In this document: piece after piece, positions 9,133 through 20,046 of the stretch
How the letters are laid out: each line of letters begins with the position of its first letter
Position numbering within the stretch: position 1 is the first letter of the stretch
Source of the DNA: Heterostelium multicystogenum
Taxonomy: Eukaryota; Evosea; Eumycetozoa; Acytosteliales; Acytosteliaceae
Length of the DNA stretch: 64,000 nt
Assembly: GCA_003667245.1 (NCBI GenBank)
Contig: RCNN01000586.1
Coordinates: 26,054-90,053, forward strand
Reading direction: 5' to 3'
Notes under the pieces: model-generated
Seen by the model: the letters and a program-made list of their open reading frames with translations, nothing else
What the model was told of the DNA's origin: nothing
Databases searched by the model: none
Program-made: the position numbers and the translations under genes

Positions 9133-11197
9133 TCAGCTGTTGAGCCTGACTTGCTCCTTCGCCAGCTTCACCACATTGTCCAGGGTAAAGCCGAACTTGG
9201 CCTGCAAACTTGGACAGCGGTGCCGAGGCGCCAAAGCTGTTCATCACCACTTTGGCCCCGGGTTGCCCCACGTAGCGATCCCAACCCAACGGGCCGGCCT
9301 GTTCCACCACCAGGCGTGCCTTCACTGCGGTGGCAGCACGCTGTCGCGGTAGGCCTGGTCCTGTTCTTCGAACAGTTCCCAGCTCGGCATCGACACCACT
9401 TGCGCCGCCACGCCTTCAGTCTTCAGTTGCTCATAGGCTTCCACCGCCAGGCTGACTTCACTGCCGGTGGCCATCAGGATCACCTGGGGCTTATCGGCGC
9501 CGGCCAGCACATACGCGCCACGGGAAGTGCCCGACGCCGCGGCGTATTTCGTGCGGTCCAGGGTCGGCAGGTTCTGCCGCGACAGCACCACGCAGGTCGG
9601 GCCGATGGGTCTGGGCCAGGGCGATCTTCCAGGCTTCCAGGGTTTCATTCGCGTCGCCCGGGCGCAGGGTCAGCAAACCCGGGGTGGCCCGCAGTTGGGT
9701 CAGGTGTTCGATGGGCTGGGAGTGGGGCCGTCTTCGCCGACACCAATCGAGTCATGGGTAAACACGAACACCACCGGCAGCTCCATGATTGCCGCGAGGC
9801 GAATCGGCGGCTTCATGTAATCGCTGAACACCAGGAAGGTCGAGGTGTAGGGCCGCAGGTACGACAGCGCCATGCCGTTGGCAATCGCGGCCCATGGCAT
9901 GTTCACGAATACCGAAGTGCAGGTTTGCGCCCGCCGTAGTTCTCGGCGCTGAAGCGCCCGGCGTCGTCGAACGTCAGGTTGGTTTGGTGGACGGCGACAA
10001 GTCGGCCGAGCCCCCCAGCAGCCACGGGATTCTGCTTGGCAAACGCATTCAACACCTCGCCCCCGGCGGCACGGCTGGCGACGCCTTGGCATCAGTGGCA
10101 AAGCTCGGCAGTTGCTCCTGCCAATGCTCGGGCATCTCGCCGGCACGCATGCGGCGCAGTTCATCGGCCAGTTCGGGTTCGTACTGTTCGAGGTGGGACA
10201 GGGTCTCAGTCCATTGCTCATACAGCGGCTTGCTGCGCTTGAGCAGTGCATCCCGCAGGACCGTGCGCGCTTCATCCGGCACCAGGAAGCTTGAGTCTTC
10301 GGGCCAGCCGTACGCGGCTTTGGTCAGGCGGATTTCTTCATCGCCCAAAGGCTCGCCATGGGCCGACGCGGTGTTGTGCTTGTGGGGCGAGCCATAGCCA
10401 ATCACGCTGTCGACCACGATCAGCGTCGGTGCCCCAGTGTTTTTCTGGAAGGTGCTAAGCGCGTCGCTCAAAGCCAGCAGGTTGTTTTGCATCGGTGACG
10501 TGCAAGGTGTGCCAGCCATAGGCCTGGAAACGCTTGATCACGTCTTCGCTGAAGGCCAGTTCAGTGTGGCCTTCGATGCTGATGGTGTTGTTGTCGTAGA
10601 TCCAGCACAGGTTCTCCAGCTTCAAGTGCCCGGCGATGGGACGCGGCTTCGCTGCTGATGCCTTCCATCATGTCGCCGTCGCCGCACAGGGTGTAGACGT
10701 TGTAGTCGAACAGCACCTGGTCGTCACGGTTGAAACGCTTGGCCAGCCAACGCTCGGCCATGGCCATGCCGACGCTGTTGGCGCACCCCTGGCCGAGGGG
10801 GCCGGTGGTGGTTTCCACACCGGTGGTCATGCGGTATTCGGGGTGGCCGGGGGTTTTGGAGCTCATCTGCCGGAACTGCTTGATGTCGTCCAGGCTGATG
10901 GCCGGTTGGCCGGAGCGCTTGCCGTGGGCATCAATCTCCACCACGCCGGCCAGGTGCAGCAGCGAATACAACAGCATCGAGGCATGGCCCACCGACAAAC
11001 ACGAAACGGTCACGGTTGGGCCAGTCGGGGTGCTCGGGGTGATAGCGCAGAAAGCGGCTCCACAAGGTGTAACCGACGGGCGCCAGGCCCATGGGAGTGC
11101 CGGGGTGGCCGGAGTTGGCCTTTTGCACAGCGTCCATGGCGAGGGTACGAATGGTGTTGATGCACTGGGTGTCGACAGCGTTGGCAGCGTGATTCAT
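9133..11197 (-). CDS. tkt: Transketolase, non-canonical isoform, frameshifted
   Basis: Starts at ATG 11197 ([23 protein letters not shown]) and ends [10 protein letters not shown] with TGA 9135-9133. Recognisable parts in order are [62 protein letters not shown], the thiamine diphosphate motif CGDGDMMEG, the middle domain [22 protein letters not shown], and the C-terminal [23 protein letters not shown]. At least seven indels interrupt it. It moves two-carbon ketol units between sugar phosphates such as erythrose-4-P and fructose-6-P. In Pseudomonas the housekeeping tktA normally lies beside epd-pgk-fba; this copy does not and has a different N-terminus, so it is probably a second isozyme. Confidence 0.9.
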
Positions 11198-11386
11198 GGA
11201 ACCTGTTCTCCATCGGGTGACGATCTACAGTGGAGGGCAGCGTGCGCCAAAGGTTTTATGAAATCGTCTGCCCCGCGACGAACGGGGACGCAAACGCGAC
11301 AGGTTGATCTCAAACATGACAAGAGCCCGCCGGATGGGCTAGCTTCAAGGGGCATTCAGTCAATGATCAACTTGCGGAGGTACTCC

Positions 11387-11627
11387 ATGCCAGTGAAACA
11401 CGACCTGTATCAGGACCTGGGTTTGAGCAAGGAAGCTATTCATGAACGCAGGGCGAGCGATAACCGATTGGATTCGCTGCTCCACCAATACGACAGCGCC
11501 GACAAGGAGGTGCTGGAGCTTGAGTCCTCAAGCGGCGGTGACGAGGAGCTGGAGAAGCTGAAGAAGAAAACGCCTGTTGATCAAAGACAAGATCGTCGAG
11601 CAACTGGAGAAAGCGACGGCCAAGTAG
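11387..11627 (+). CDS. YdcH-like small protein (DUF465), frameshifted
   Basis: Begins ATG 11387 behind a good ribosome site (CGGAGG, 11375-11380): MPVKHDLYQDLGLSKEAIHE. Charged helical sequence follows (RRASDNRLDSLLHQYDSADK, then DEELEKLKKK). One extra A in AAGAAGAAAACGCC near 11568 breaks the frame; the correct ending RLLIKDKIVEQLEKATAK stops at TAG 11625-11627. The family consists of about 75-80-residue coiled-coil-like proteins of unknown role. It is divergent from the transketolase across a 189-bp gap with no other visible feature. Confidence 0.8.
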
Positions 11628-11752
11628 AAGATTTGTTCAGAATTGCCCGAAAGACAGCAGCACCGCCGCTGCCTATCATGCCAACCGTTCGCCCGGCACT
11701 GGGGCTCTTAGACGGCGCATGGAATGCGCTGTGGCCGGGCGAACTCTCTCTT

Positions 11753-13111
11753 TCAAGCCAGCAGCGCGCGCTTGCATTCGTCAATCGAGCGCTGCTGGGT
11801 TTCACCGTACAACTTCAACTCGTCGATAGTCTGGCGACCCAGGGCCTTTTCAAACTCGGCCTGGTTGGAGTTGGCCGCGTAGTGACTCTGCGCCGCATCC
11901 CCCAGGTTCGACTGGAAAATCCCCGCCGCACTCACCGGCAGAAAATCTTCGTACACCAACGGCTCCACGTCCACGTGGCCGGCGGCGATCAGTTCGTCCA
12001 GGGTTTTAAACTTGTCCTGGGCGGCCAAGCCTTTCTCGGTTACGAAGTAGCGGAAGTACGCCAGCTCCTGCTCACGCATCTGCTGGTAATTATCGGGAAA
12101 CGCCTGGAAGTGCTGCTCCATCAATTCGGTGTAGCGCCCGGCATTGGCCTCATTCGGAAACGCGCCCAATTCATCCCGTGCGGCATTCAGCAATTGGTCG
12201 TACAGCGCGCGGCCCTTGGGGGTCAGCGCCACGCCGCGTTGTTCGATTTCACCAAAGCGCGCGCTGTGGCTGCCCTTGGCATCGGTAAAGGCAATGGCTT
12301 CATCCAGGGCCTTGAAGCTGGTCTGGCGCAGCAGTATCGGGCACTGGCGGCGGGGCGGGCCTTCGATCACCGCCTTGGGGGTGATGCCTTTGCCGGGCAT
12401 TGCCGCCTGCACCTGGTCGATGTCCAGGGTGCGCGGTGTCAGGTGGTTGATGTGCGGGCCCTTGAAGGCGACCACGTCGGCGATCAGCCGGTGCTGGTCG
12501 CTCAGTTGCTGGTATTGCGCGGCATTGACGGTGGCGGTGTGGTGCCAGCGGAAGGTTTCCAGGGCTTGCTGGATAAACTCTTCGGCATGGGCGGCATCGA
12601 GGCCGCCGTCGGCTTCGGCTTGTTGGATCAGCTCAAGGGCGCGTGGGGTGAAGATCGAACGCTTGGCCAGGGCTGACTGGGCGAAGGCTCGCAGTTCCGG
12701 GTTTTCGATCAGTTCCAGGCGCAGCAGTGAAGTGAACACTCGGAACGGGCTGGTTTGCAGGGCGCTTTCATGCACGGCGCGAAAGGCGGTGGAGTGCACC
12801 GGTACCCCGGCCGGCGTGAGGTCGTAATAGCCCACCGGCTGCATGCCCATCACCGCAAACAGGCGGCTGATGGTCGCCAGTTCTTCAGCGGTGCCCAGGC
12901 GGATGGCGCCGTGGCGCTCCCTGTCCAGGCGCTGGATTTCCCCGGTGCGCTTCAGTTGGTGCGCCAGCGCGGTGTCGGTTTCCAGCACCCGGGCATTGGT
13001 CTCGGCCACCAGTTCCATCAGTGCGCCATACAGCGGCACTTCATCGCGGTACATGTCGGACATGGCTTTGGAGAAGCCTTTGCGAATCTCGTCAGGGCTG
13101 ACGGTGGACAT
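11753..13111 (-). CDS. hglS: 2-oxoadipate dioxygenase/decarboxylase (HglS/YdcJ family)
   Basis: Intact. I choose the ATG at 13111 (MSTVSPDEIRKGFSKAMSDM) rather than one 12 codons upstream because the family begins there; about 452 residues. The protein matches the DUF1338 VOC-superfamily enzymes that convert 2-oxoadipate to D-2-hydroxyglutarate with O2 and Fe(II) in lysine catabolism (characterised in P. putida). Conserved segments include VGYYDLTPAGVPVHSTAFR with its metal-binding His, FKGPHINHLTPRTLDI and GIFQSNLG near the C-terminus. It is a stand-alone gene convergent with the YdcH-like gene. Confidence 0.88.
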   Translation of the reverse strand: MSTVSPDEIRKGFSKAMSDMYRDEVPLYGALMELVAETNARVLETDTALAHQLKRTGEIQRLDRERHGAIRLGTAEELATISRLFAVMGMQPVGYYDLTPAGVPVHSTAFRAVHESALQTSPFRVFTSLLRLELIENPELRAFAQSALAKRSIFTPRALELIQQAEADGGLDAAHAEEFIQQALETFRWHHTATVNAAQYQQLSDQHRLIADVVAFKGPHINHLTPRTLDIDQVQAAMPGKGITPKAVIEGPPRRQCPILLRQTSFKALDEAIAFTDAKGSHSARFGEIEQRGVALTPKGRALYDQLLNAARDELGAFPNEANAGRYTELMEQHFQAFPDNYQQMREQELAYFRYFVTEKGLAAQDKFKTLDELIAAGHVDVEPLVYEDFLPVSAAGIFQSNLGDAAQSHYAANSNQAEFEKALGRQTIDELKLYGETQQRSIDECKRALLA

Positions 13112-13306
13112 AGAAAAATTCCTGGCGGCTATAGAGAGGAAAGGCACGGTTGCCTGATTTTGTTGGGCCTGCCGACGCCTTGCAAACGAAGATTCCTCTG
13201 GACTTCATTCTGCAAATGAATGAGCTGGATGACGTCAGCTTCACGTGCATCTCACCGTCGAAGGGCTCTACACTGGCCGTCACCTCTGAACGCGACGGAA
13301 GACTCG

Positions 13307-15944
13307 ATGACGGCACAGCCTGCGACGAACATTCTGGAAACGATTGAAGGCCAGCGCCTGGCCAAGCCTGACGGCGAGCGCTGGCGTGACTGGGGCCCCT
13401 ACCTGAGCGAGCGGCAATGGGGCACGGTGCGCGAAGACTACAGCGCCGACGGCGATGCCTGGCGCTACTTCCCCCACGAGCACGCCCGCAGCCGCGCCTA
13501 CCGCTGGGGCGAGGATGGCCTGGCGGGCTTCAGCGACAAGGCCCAGCGCTGGTGCCTGGGCCTGGCGCTGTGGAACGAGCGCGACGCGATCATCAAGGAG
13601 CGCCTGTTCGGCCTGAACAACGCCGAGGGCAACCACGGCGAAGACGTCAAGGAACTGTACTTTTTCGTCGATGGCGTGCCGAGCCATGCCTACATGCGCA
13701 TGCTCTACAAATACCCCCACGCGGCTTTTCCCTATGACGACCTGATCGCCGAAAACGCCCGGCGTGGCCTGGGGGATGCCGAATACGAAATCCTCGATAC
13801 CGGGGTTTTCGAAGACAACCGCTACTGCGACGTCACGGTGGAATACGCCAAGCACCAGCCCGATGACGTGTTCATGCGCATCACCGTGCACAACCGATCG
13901 GACCAGCCCACACGCTTGCAGGTGATGCCGCACCTGTGGGCGCGCAACGACTGGAGTTGGACCCACGATGCCCCCAAGCCTGAATTGCGCCTGGAGGGCG
14001 AACAGGTGGTGGCGCGGCACCATGAGCTGTTCGATCGCCACCTGAGTGCCTGGGGCCAGGACGGGGTGGAATGGCTGTTCTGCGAGAACGAAACCAACTA
14101 CCCCAGGCTGGACGGGCAACCGGCGCCGGGGCCGTTCAAGGACGGGATCAACGACTATGTGACCACGGGGGCGCAAGCAGCGATTCGCCGGGATGCGGGT
14201 ACCAAGGTGGCTGCGCGTTTCATCCTCGAGCTGGCGGGCCAGGAAAGCAAAACCCTGTACCTGCGCTTCGCCCCGGTGGAGGCGCCGTGGATCAATGCGC
14301 GCAAGCTATTCGAAGAGCGCCGCCAGGAGACCGATGACTTTTACGCGGCGCTGCAACAGGGCATCGCCGATGAAGACGCACGCAATGTGCAGCGCCAGGC
14401 CCTGGTCGGGTTGCTGTGGTCCAAGCAGCTGTACTACTTCGACGTGAATCAATGGCTCGACGGCGACCCGGCCCAGCCCGCGCCGCCGCCCGAGCGTTTG
14501 CATATCCGTAATACCCATTGGCGGCACTTGTCGAATTTCGACATTCTCTCGATGCCCGACACCTGGGAGTACCCGTGGTATGCCTCGTGGGACCAGGGTT
14601 TCCAGGCCGTGGCGTTTGCCCTGATGGATCCGGGTTACGCCAAGCAGCAACTGCTGCTGTTGGTGAAAGACCGTTTCATGCACCCCAACGGTCAGTTGCC
14701 GGCCTACGAGTGGCGTTTTGACGACGCCAACCCGCCGGTGCATGCCTGGGCCAGTTGGCGGGTGTATCAGCAGGACAAGGCGCTGAATGGCGTGGGCGAC
14801 ATGGATTTCCTGGAGCGGATCTTCCACAAGCTGCTGCTGAATTTTTCCTGGTGGGTCAACCGCAAGGACGCCGAGGGCCGCAACCTGTTCCAGGGTGGGT
14901 TTCTTGGGCTGGACAACATTGCGCTGTTTGATCGCTCGGCTGATTTGCCGCCGGGTTATCAGTTGGACCAGGCGGACGGCACAGCGTGGGTTGCGGCGTA
15001 CGCGCTGGACCTGATGCGTATCGGCCTGGAATTGGCCAAACGCAATGTCGTGTATGTGGATATCGCGGTGAAGTTCTTTGAGCACTTCCTGTACATCGCC
15101 GGGGCGATTCAACCGCGTTGACGATGGCGCCGAAGGCTTATGGGATGAGCAGGATCAGTTTTTCTATGACGTGCTGCATCGTCCGGGCGGTGAAAGTGAG
15201 CCGGTGCGCCTGCGCTCCATCGTCGGCCTGATGCCGCTGTTTGCGGTGCTGGTGCTGGAGCAGCGCGAGCACGAAGGGCTGGAGGGGTTGCGCGAGCGAT
15301 TGCTGGGTTTTATGAAACACCGGCCGGACCTGGCCAAGCTGGTGTCGCGCTGGAACGAGCCGGGGCAGGGTAATCGCCTGCTGCTGGCGCTGTTGCGGGG
15401 GGAGCGAACCAAGGATTTGCTGCGGCGCATGCTGGATGAGTCTGAGTTTCTCTCGACGTTTGGTGTGCGGTCGCTGTCGAAAGCGTTTGCCGAAGAGCCG
15501 CTGGCGCTGAAGATGAATGGCAATACGCTGTGTGCCCGTTATGAGCCGGCAGAGTCGGATTCGCGGTTGTATGGGGGTAACTCCAACTGGCGTGGGCCCT
15601 TGTGGATGCCGGTCAATTACATGCTGATTGAGTCGCTGCGGGAGTTTCATCGGTACTACGCGGATAATTTCTCGGTGGAGTATCCGGCGGGGAGTGGGTA
15701 TCTGGCGTCGCTGGAGGAGGTTGCCGATGGGCTCAGTCAGCGGTTGACGCGTTTGTTTCTGAGGGATGAGAACGGTTCGAGGCCGTCGATGGTGGGGTAT
15801 GCACAGTTGGAGGCGGACCCGGCGAGCCGCGACCTGGTGTTGTTCCATGAGTATTTTCATGGCGAGACCGGGCGGGGGTTGGGGGCTTCGCATCAGACAG
15901 GGTGGAGTGCGTTGGTGGCGCTGTTGTTGCAGCCAAAAACTTGA
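13307..15944 (+). CDS. GH63/MGH1-type glucosidase, one frameshift
   Basis: Start ATG 13307 (MTAQPATNILETIEGQRLAK). A large cytoplasmic-type protein of about 880 residues with the sequence family often labelled glucosidase: RYFPHEHARSRAYRWGEDGL, ERLFGLNNAEGNHGEDVKE, MPHLWARNDWSW, MPDTWEYPWYASWD, and in the second part YGGNSNWRGPLWMPVNYM and HQTGWSALVALLL. The frame changes near 15105, where AGAIQPR and a stop replace RVDDGAEGLWDEQDQFFYDV. Members have an (alpha/alpha)6 barrel and probably act on alpha-glucosides such as glycosylglycerate or trehalose-related sugars; the true substrate is unknown. No signal peptide. Confidence 0.8.
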
Positions 15945-15961
15945 AAACAGCACAATCAAAA

Positions 15962-16050
15962 TGTGGGAGCGGGCTTGCTCGCGAAAGCGGTGGGTCAGCC
16001 AACAAATCCTGCGCTGATACACCGCTTTCGCGAGCAAGCCCGCTCCCACA
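15962..16050. repeat. REP doublet, type B
   Basis: TGTGGGAGCGGGCTTGCTCG begins at 15962 and its complement ends at 16050; both arms extend through GCGAAAGCGGTG / CACCGCTTTCGC. It sits between the convergent glucosidase and SCP2 genes, filling most of the gap. Confidence 0.92.
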
Positions 16051-16074
16051 CGGGTCTTGCCAGGGTTGCCCTGA

Positions 16075-16389
16075 TCAGGCCGGGAACAGCTCGCTCAATT
16101 TCATGGCCAGCATCATGTCGCCTTCAGTGCGCAGTTTGCCGCCCATGAATGCCTGCATGCCGTCGGTGGAGCCGTCAACGATGCCTTTCATGGTTTCGCC
16201 GTCCATCACCAGGGTGACTTGGGCGTCCGGGTTTTCACCTTCCAGCAGTTCGCAGGTTTTGTTTTTCACGACCAGCGAGAAGTTCTGGGTGTCGTCGATA
16301 CGGAAACCGAACACCAGGTCCAGGCCGTCGGCAGCGGCTGGGTTGAATTTGGCTTTCATTGCTTCTACGGCTTTAGCTACGTCAGTCAT
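16075..16389 (-). CDS. SCP2 sterol-binding-domain protein
   Basis: Intact 104-residue single-domain protein. Family features are the start TDVAKAVEAMKAKFN, the central strand GFRIDDTQNFSLVVKNKTCELLEG, DAQVTLVMDGETMKGIVDG, and the end GKLRTEGDMMLAMKLSELFPA. The domain forms a lipid-binding pocket and is cytoplasmic here, with no signal. It is followed upstream on the same strand by a histidine phosphatase gene 56 bases away, so they may be co-transcribed. No specific bacterial role can be assigned. Confidence 0.9.
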   Translation of the reverse strand: MTDVAKAVEAMKAKFNPAAADGLDLVFGFRIDDTQNFSLVVKNKTCELLEGENPDAQVTLVMDGETMKGIVDGSTDGMQAFMGGKLRTEGDMMLAMKLSELFPA

Positions 16390-16445
16390 GGTTTCGATCC
16401 TTTTATGGTGAGTCCAGTGACCTTGGGGTCACGGTTGGCCGCAAT

Positions 16446-17156
16446 TCATCGGAAAGTGATGAGCTGCGGCGCCTTCAACAGTTGCAAGTGGGTATGGCTG
16501 TTGAAGGAAGCCAGTGCCACCTCGCGACCACGGAATTTCAGCTGGTTGAGCGAGGTGTTAACAATTTGCCAGTTCAGTTCGAAGGCCTGTGCGGCAGGCA
16601 TTCGGGTAATCAGGTGGAGCAGGGCCGTGATGGTGCCGCCGGAGGTGAACACGGCGATCTTGTCACGGTTGTCGGCGGCTTCGAGGAGGCGTTGCAGGCC
16701 ACCCTGAACACGTTCGACAAATCCCAGCCAGCTTTCCAGGCCCGGCGGGTCGTAGGTGCCGGCCAGCCAGCGTTCGATGATCAGGGAAAAGATGCGCTGG
16801 AATTCGCCACGGTTTTGCGCGGCGTTGCGCAGGATATGCAGGGCTTCGGGTTCGCTGTGCAGCAGGTCCGGGAGCAGGGCGCGGATGATCGCCTCGGCGT
16901 CGAACTCGTTGAACGCGCTGTCGACTTCCAGCGTGGGTACCGGCAGGCCGAGGGCGCTGTATTGTTCGAAGGCGGCGGTAGCAGTGTGCTGCTGGCGGCG
17001 CAGGTCGCCCGACACGCAGCGGTCGAAGCCCAGGCCCAGTTCCGCCAGGTGGCGGCCCAGCACTTGCGCCTGTTGCACACCGATGGGCGACAGCACGTCG
17101 TAGTCGTCTGCACCGAAGGAGGCCTGGCCATGTCGAATCAGGTAGATGCTGCCCAC
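16446..17156 (-). CDS. Histidine phosphatase (phosphoglycerate mutase-like) family protein
   Basis: Intact, 236 residues. The N-terminal catalytic motif IYLIRHGQASFGADDYDVLS carries the phospho-accepting His; a second family segment is FNEFDAEAII and the C-terminal core is VFTSGGTITALLHLI. In many members the last motif reads HGG; here it is SGG, so the second catalytic His is absent or supplied elsewhere and activity may be weak or altered. It pairs with the SCP2 gene downstream. Confidence 0.88.
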   Translation of the reverse strand: MGSIYLIRHGQASFGADDYDVLSPIGVQQAQVLGRHLAELGLGFDRCVSGDLRRQQHTATAAFEQYSALGLPVPTLEVDSAFNEFDAEAIIRALLPDLLHSEPEALHILRNAAQNRGEFQRIFSLIIERWLAGTYDPPGLESWLGFVERVQGGLQRLLEAADNRDKIAVFTSGGTITALLHLITRMPAAQAFELNWQIVNTSLNQLKFRGREVALASFNSHTHLQLLKAPQLITFR

Positions 17157-17349
17157 GTCCGTTTTCCCGGTACGTTGAAAGTCTGGCGAGGTTATGAGGA
17201 TGCCGGGAAGCTGTCAATGAAAAAACATACGCTTGTTTTAAAAGGTCGTTAGAGGCCCGCTGCTGGCGGTTTGATCACTGGCCCCATGGCGGTGGCGTCG
17301 GTATGCTTGGACAATCCGCGCCTGGCGCACTGCACTTGTAAGGAGTCAC

Positions 17350-18378
17350 ATGGATTTTCTGGCCGAGTACGCTACTTTCCTGGCTAAAAACCGTCACCCT
17401 GGTCGTCGCCATCCTGGTGGTGCTGATCAGTTTCGCCGCACTGCGCAGCAAAGGCCGCCGCAAAGCTGCCGGCCAGTTGCAGGTCAGCAAGCTCAATGAC
17501 TTCTACAAGGGTTTGCGTGAGCGCCTGGAGCAGACCCTGCTCGACAAGGACCAGCTCAAGGCCCTGCGCAAGTCTGAAGGCAAGGCCGAAAAGAAGAAGG
17601 GCAAGAAGAAGCCAGAAGCCAAGCCACGGGTGTTCGTGCTGGATTTCGACGGCGACATCAAGGCCTCGGCCACCGAAAGCCTGCGCCATGAAATCACGGC
17701 ACTGCTGAGCCTGGCCACGCCCAAGGACGAAGTGGTGCTGCGCCTTGAAAGCGGCGGCGGCATGGTTCACAGCTACGGCCTGGCGTCGTCGCGCAACTGG
17801 CGCGTATCCGCGAGGCGGGCGTGCCGTTGACCGTGTGCATCGACAAGGTCGCGGCCAGCGGCGGCTACATGATGGCGTGCATCGGCGAGAAGATCATCAG
17901 CGCACCGTTTGCCATCCTTGGCTCGATTGGCGTGGTGGCGCAGTTGCCCAACGTCAACCGCCTGCTGAAGAAGCACGACATCGACTTCGAAGTGCTGACC
18001 GCCGGTGAATACAAACGCACCCTGACCGTGTTTGGCGAAAACACCGAGAAGGGCCGCGAGAAGTTCCAGGAAGACCTGGACATCACCCATCAATTGTTCA
18101 AGAACTTCGTGTCGCGCTACCGCCCGCAGCTGGCGATTGATGATGTGGCCACCGGCGAAGTCTGGCTGGGTGTCGCGGCGCTGGACAAGCAACTGGTGGA
18201 CCAGCTGCAAACCAGCGACGAATACCTGGCGACCAAGGCCAAGACCGCCGAGGTGTTCCACCTGCACTATGCCGAGCGTAAAAGCCTGCAGGAGCGGGTG
18301 GGCCTGGCGGCCAGCGGTTCGGTAGACCGGGTGCTGCTGACTTGGTGGAGTCGCCTGACCCAGCAGCGTTTCTGGTAA
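17350..18378 (+). CDS. sohB: SohB, inner-membrane S49 serine protease, two frameshifts
   Basis: Starts at ATG 17350 behind AAGGAG; MDFLAEYATFLAK leads into a membrane helix (TLVVAILVVLISFAA) after an extra A near 17388 is removed. A lysine-rich linker (KAEKKKGKKKPEAK) precedes the S49 domain: VFVLDFDGDIKA, LRLESGGGMVHSYGLA, the nucleophile region DKVAASGGYMMACIG with catalytic Ser, and AGEYKRTLTVFGENTEKGR containing the general-base Lys. A second break lies near 17788. At about 340 residues it matches SohB rather than the longer SppA. It degrades membrane or signal peptides from the periplasmic face. Confidence 0.92.
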
Positions 18379-18407
18379 CAATTCCAGCTGACGTTCGAAG
18401 ATCAAAA

Positions 18408-18496
18408 TGTGGGAGCGGGCTTGCTCGCGAATGCGGTGGGTCAGTCAATACATCTGTGACTGATCCACCGCATTCGCGAGCAAGCCCGCTCCCACA
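18408..18496. repeat. REP doublet, type B
   Basis: Arms TGTGGGAGCGGGCTTGCTCG (from 18408) and its complement (to 18496), with inner arms GCGAATGCGGTG / CACCGCATTCGC. It lies between the convergent sohB and MFS genes. Confidence 0.92.
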
Positions 18497-18515
18497 TTGG
18501 GTCGTGGTGGTCGCA

Positions 18516-20046
18516 TTATCGAGTCAGTAAAGAGGCCTGCGGCACCGCCGGTATGGGATGCCGCATCAACGATCCCACTACCAACGCCCCCAGCAAACCC
18601 AACAACCCCGCCACCCACAGCACCACGCTGAACCCGCCGACGAACGCCTGCCGCGCCAGTGGCTGCACCATCCCTCGTGCCGTTTCAGGCAGCAACGCCA
18701 TGGCCGCGGGCATATCGCCAGCCACTACCCGTGAAGCAATCCCTGCCGCCTGTTCCTGCCACTGGGAGCCGATGCTCGTGTGCAGCAACTGTTCGCTATG
18801 GCTGCTCAACAACGCCCCATACACCCCGATCGCCAACATGATCGCGCTGAAAGCGCATGGTGGTGCTCATGCCCGACGCCATCCCCGCGCGGTCCCGTGG
18901 CACGCAAGCCATGATGTTTTTCTGCGTATCGCCATTGAGCAATCCCGCGCCGGCCCCCGTGACGGCAATCGCCAGGGCGAACGGCAGATAGCCGCCGATA
19001 TTGACCGCCCAGGCACTCAGCAGGTTGCCGCACCCCACCAACGCCAGCCCCGTCGCCATCAGAGTGGCCGGGGCAAAGCGGCCGGCCAGGCGTGCGCCTA
19101 TCCGCGGACAAATCAACATGGTCAAGGCAAACGGCAACATGCCCAGCCCGGAGGCAATCGCGGAGAACCCCAGGCCGTTTTGCAGGTAGAACGGCAGCAG
19201 CGTCATCATCACCTGGGCACAGCCGGCGTAGGCGAACATCCCCAGCAGTGCGCCGATAAAGCGCGGGTGCCTGAACAGTTGCAGGTCGACCATGGGCCGC
19301 TGTTGCAGGCGTTCGGCGAGTACAAAAACACCCAGCAACGCAGCGCCTCCCAGCAGCCGTGCATAAGTCAGCGGGTTGTCCCAGCCGATACGGTTGGCTT
19401 CGATCAAGCCCCAGATCAGGCACAGCAGGCTGGCACTGAAACTCAGGCTGCCCCAAGGGTCGAGCCTTGCAGCCTGGGCATCGCGGGATTCCGGAATCGC
19501 GCGCAGCACCAGTCCCATCAGCACCAGGCCGACCGGCAAATTCAGATAGAAAATCCAGCGCCAGCCCAGGTACTGGGTAATCAACCCGCCGAGGGTCGGT
19601 GCGGCGGTCATCGCCACGCCCATGCACGCGCCCCAGAAGGCCCAGGCCTTGGCGCGTTCCACTTCGTCATGGAAGGTATGGCCGATGGAGGCCAGGGCCG
19701 AGGTCAGCAGCAGCGCTGCGCCGACACCTTTGACGGCGCGAGCGATATCCAGGAACAACGCATTCGGCGCCGCACCGCAGCCGAGGGAGGCGAGGATGAA
19801 AATACCCAGGCCCCAGACCAGGGTCTTCTTGCGGCCAAAGCGGTCGGCAATGCTTCCGGCCGGCAATAACAGGGCGGCGAAGGCCAGCATATAAGCGCTG
19901 ACCACCCATTCGATATCGGCAAAATTCGCCCCCAGGTCCCGGGCGATGCTCGGCAGGGTCACGGCGACGATGTTGGTGTCGAGCACGATCAGCGAACAGA
20001 CCCCGGAGGCGGTCAGCAGTGTCAGGCGCGGGCTGACCTTGCTCAT
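18516..20046 (-). CDS. MFS efflux transporter, DHA2 (EmrB/QacA) type, one frameshift
   Basis: Starts ATG 20046 (MSKVSPRLTLLTASGVCSLIV). Family markers are LDTNIVAVTLPSIARDLGA in helix 1, the loop motif GSIADRFGRKK, GVGAALLLTSALASIG, and many later helices, about 14 in all. The frame changes near 18842 (after MASGMSTTMRF), and the last helices continue as MLAIGVYGALLSSHSEQLL...LGALVVGSLMRHPI, ending at 18516. About 510 residues. It would export drugs or toxic metabolites using the proton gradient. Its start overlaps the stop of the GlcG-like gene by 4 bases, so the two are translationally coupled. Confidence 0.9.

Noticed and set aside
11198..11386. Possible small gene or riboswitch between transketolase and the YdcH-like gene
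   Set aside because: No conserved structure or frame visible; simple divergent promoter region.
10730..12676. A 648-codon plus-strand open frame
   Set aside because: It lies antisense to the transketolase and HglS genes and shows no family sequence except where it happens to include the YdcH-like gene; a high-GC shadow.
16446..17156. Calling this gene cobC or gpmB
   Set aside because: The second catalytic motif is SGG rather than HGG and the context gives no support for cobalamin or glycolytic function.
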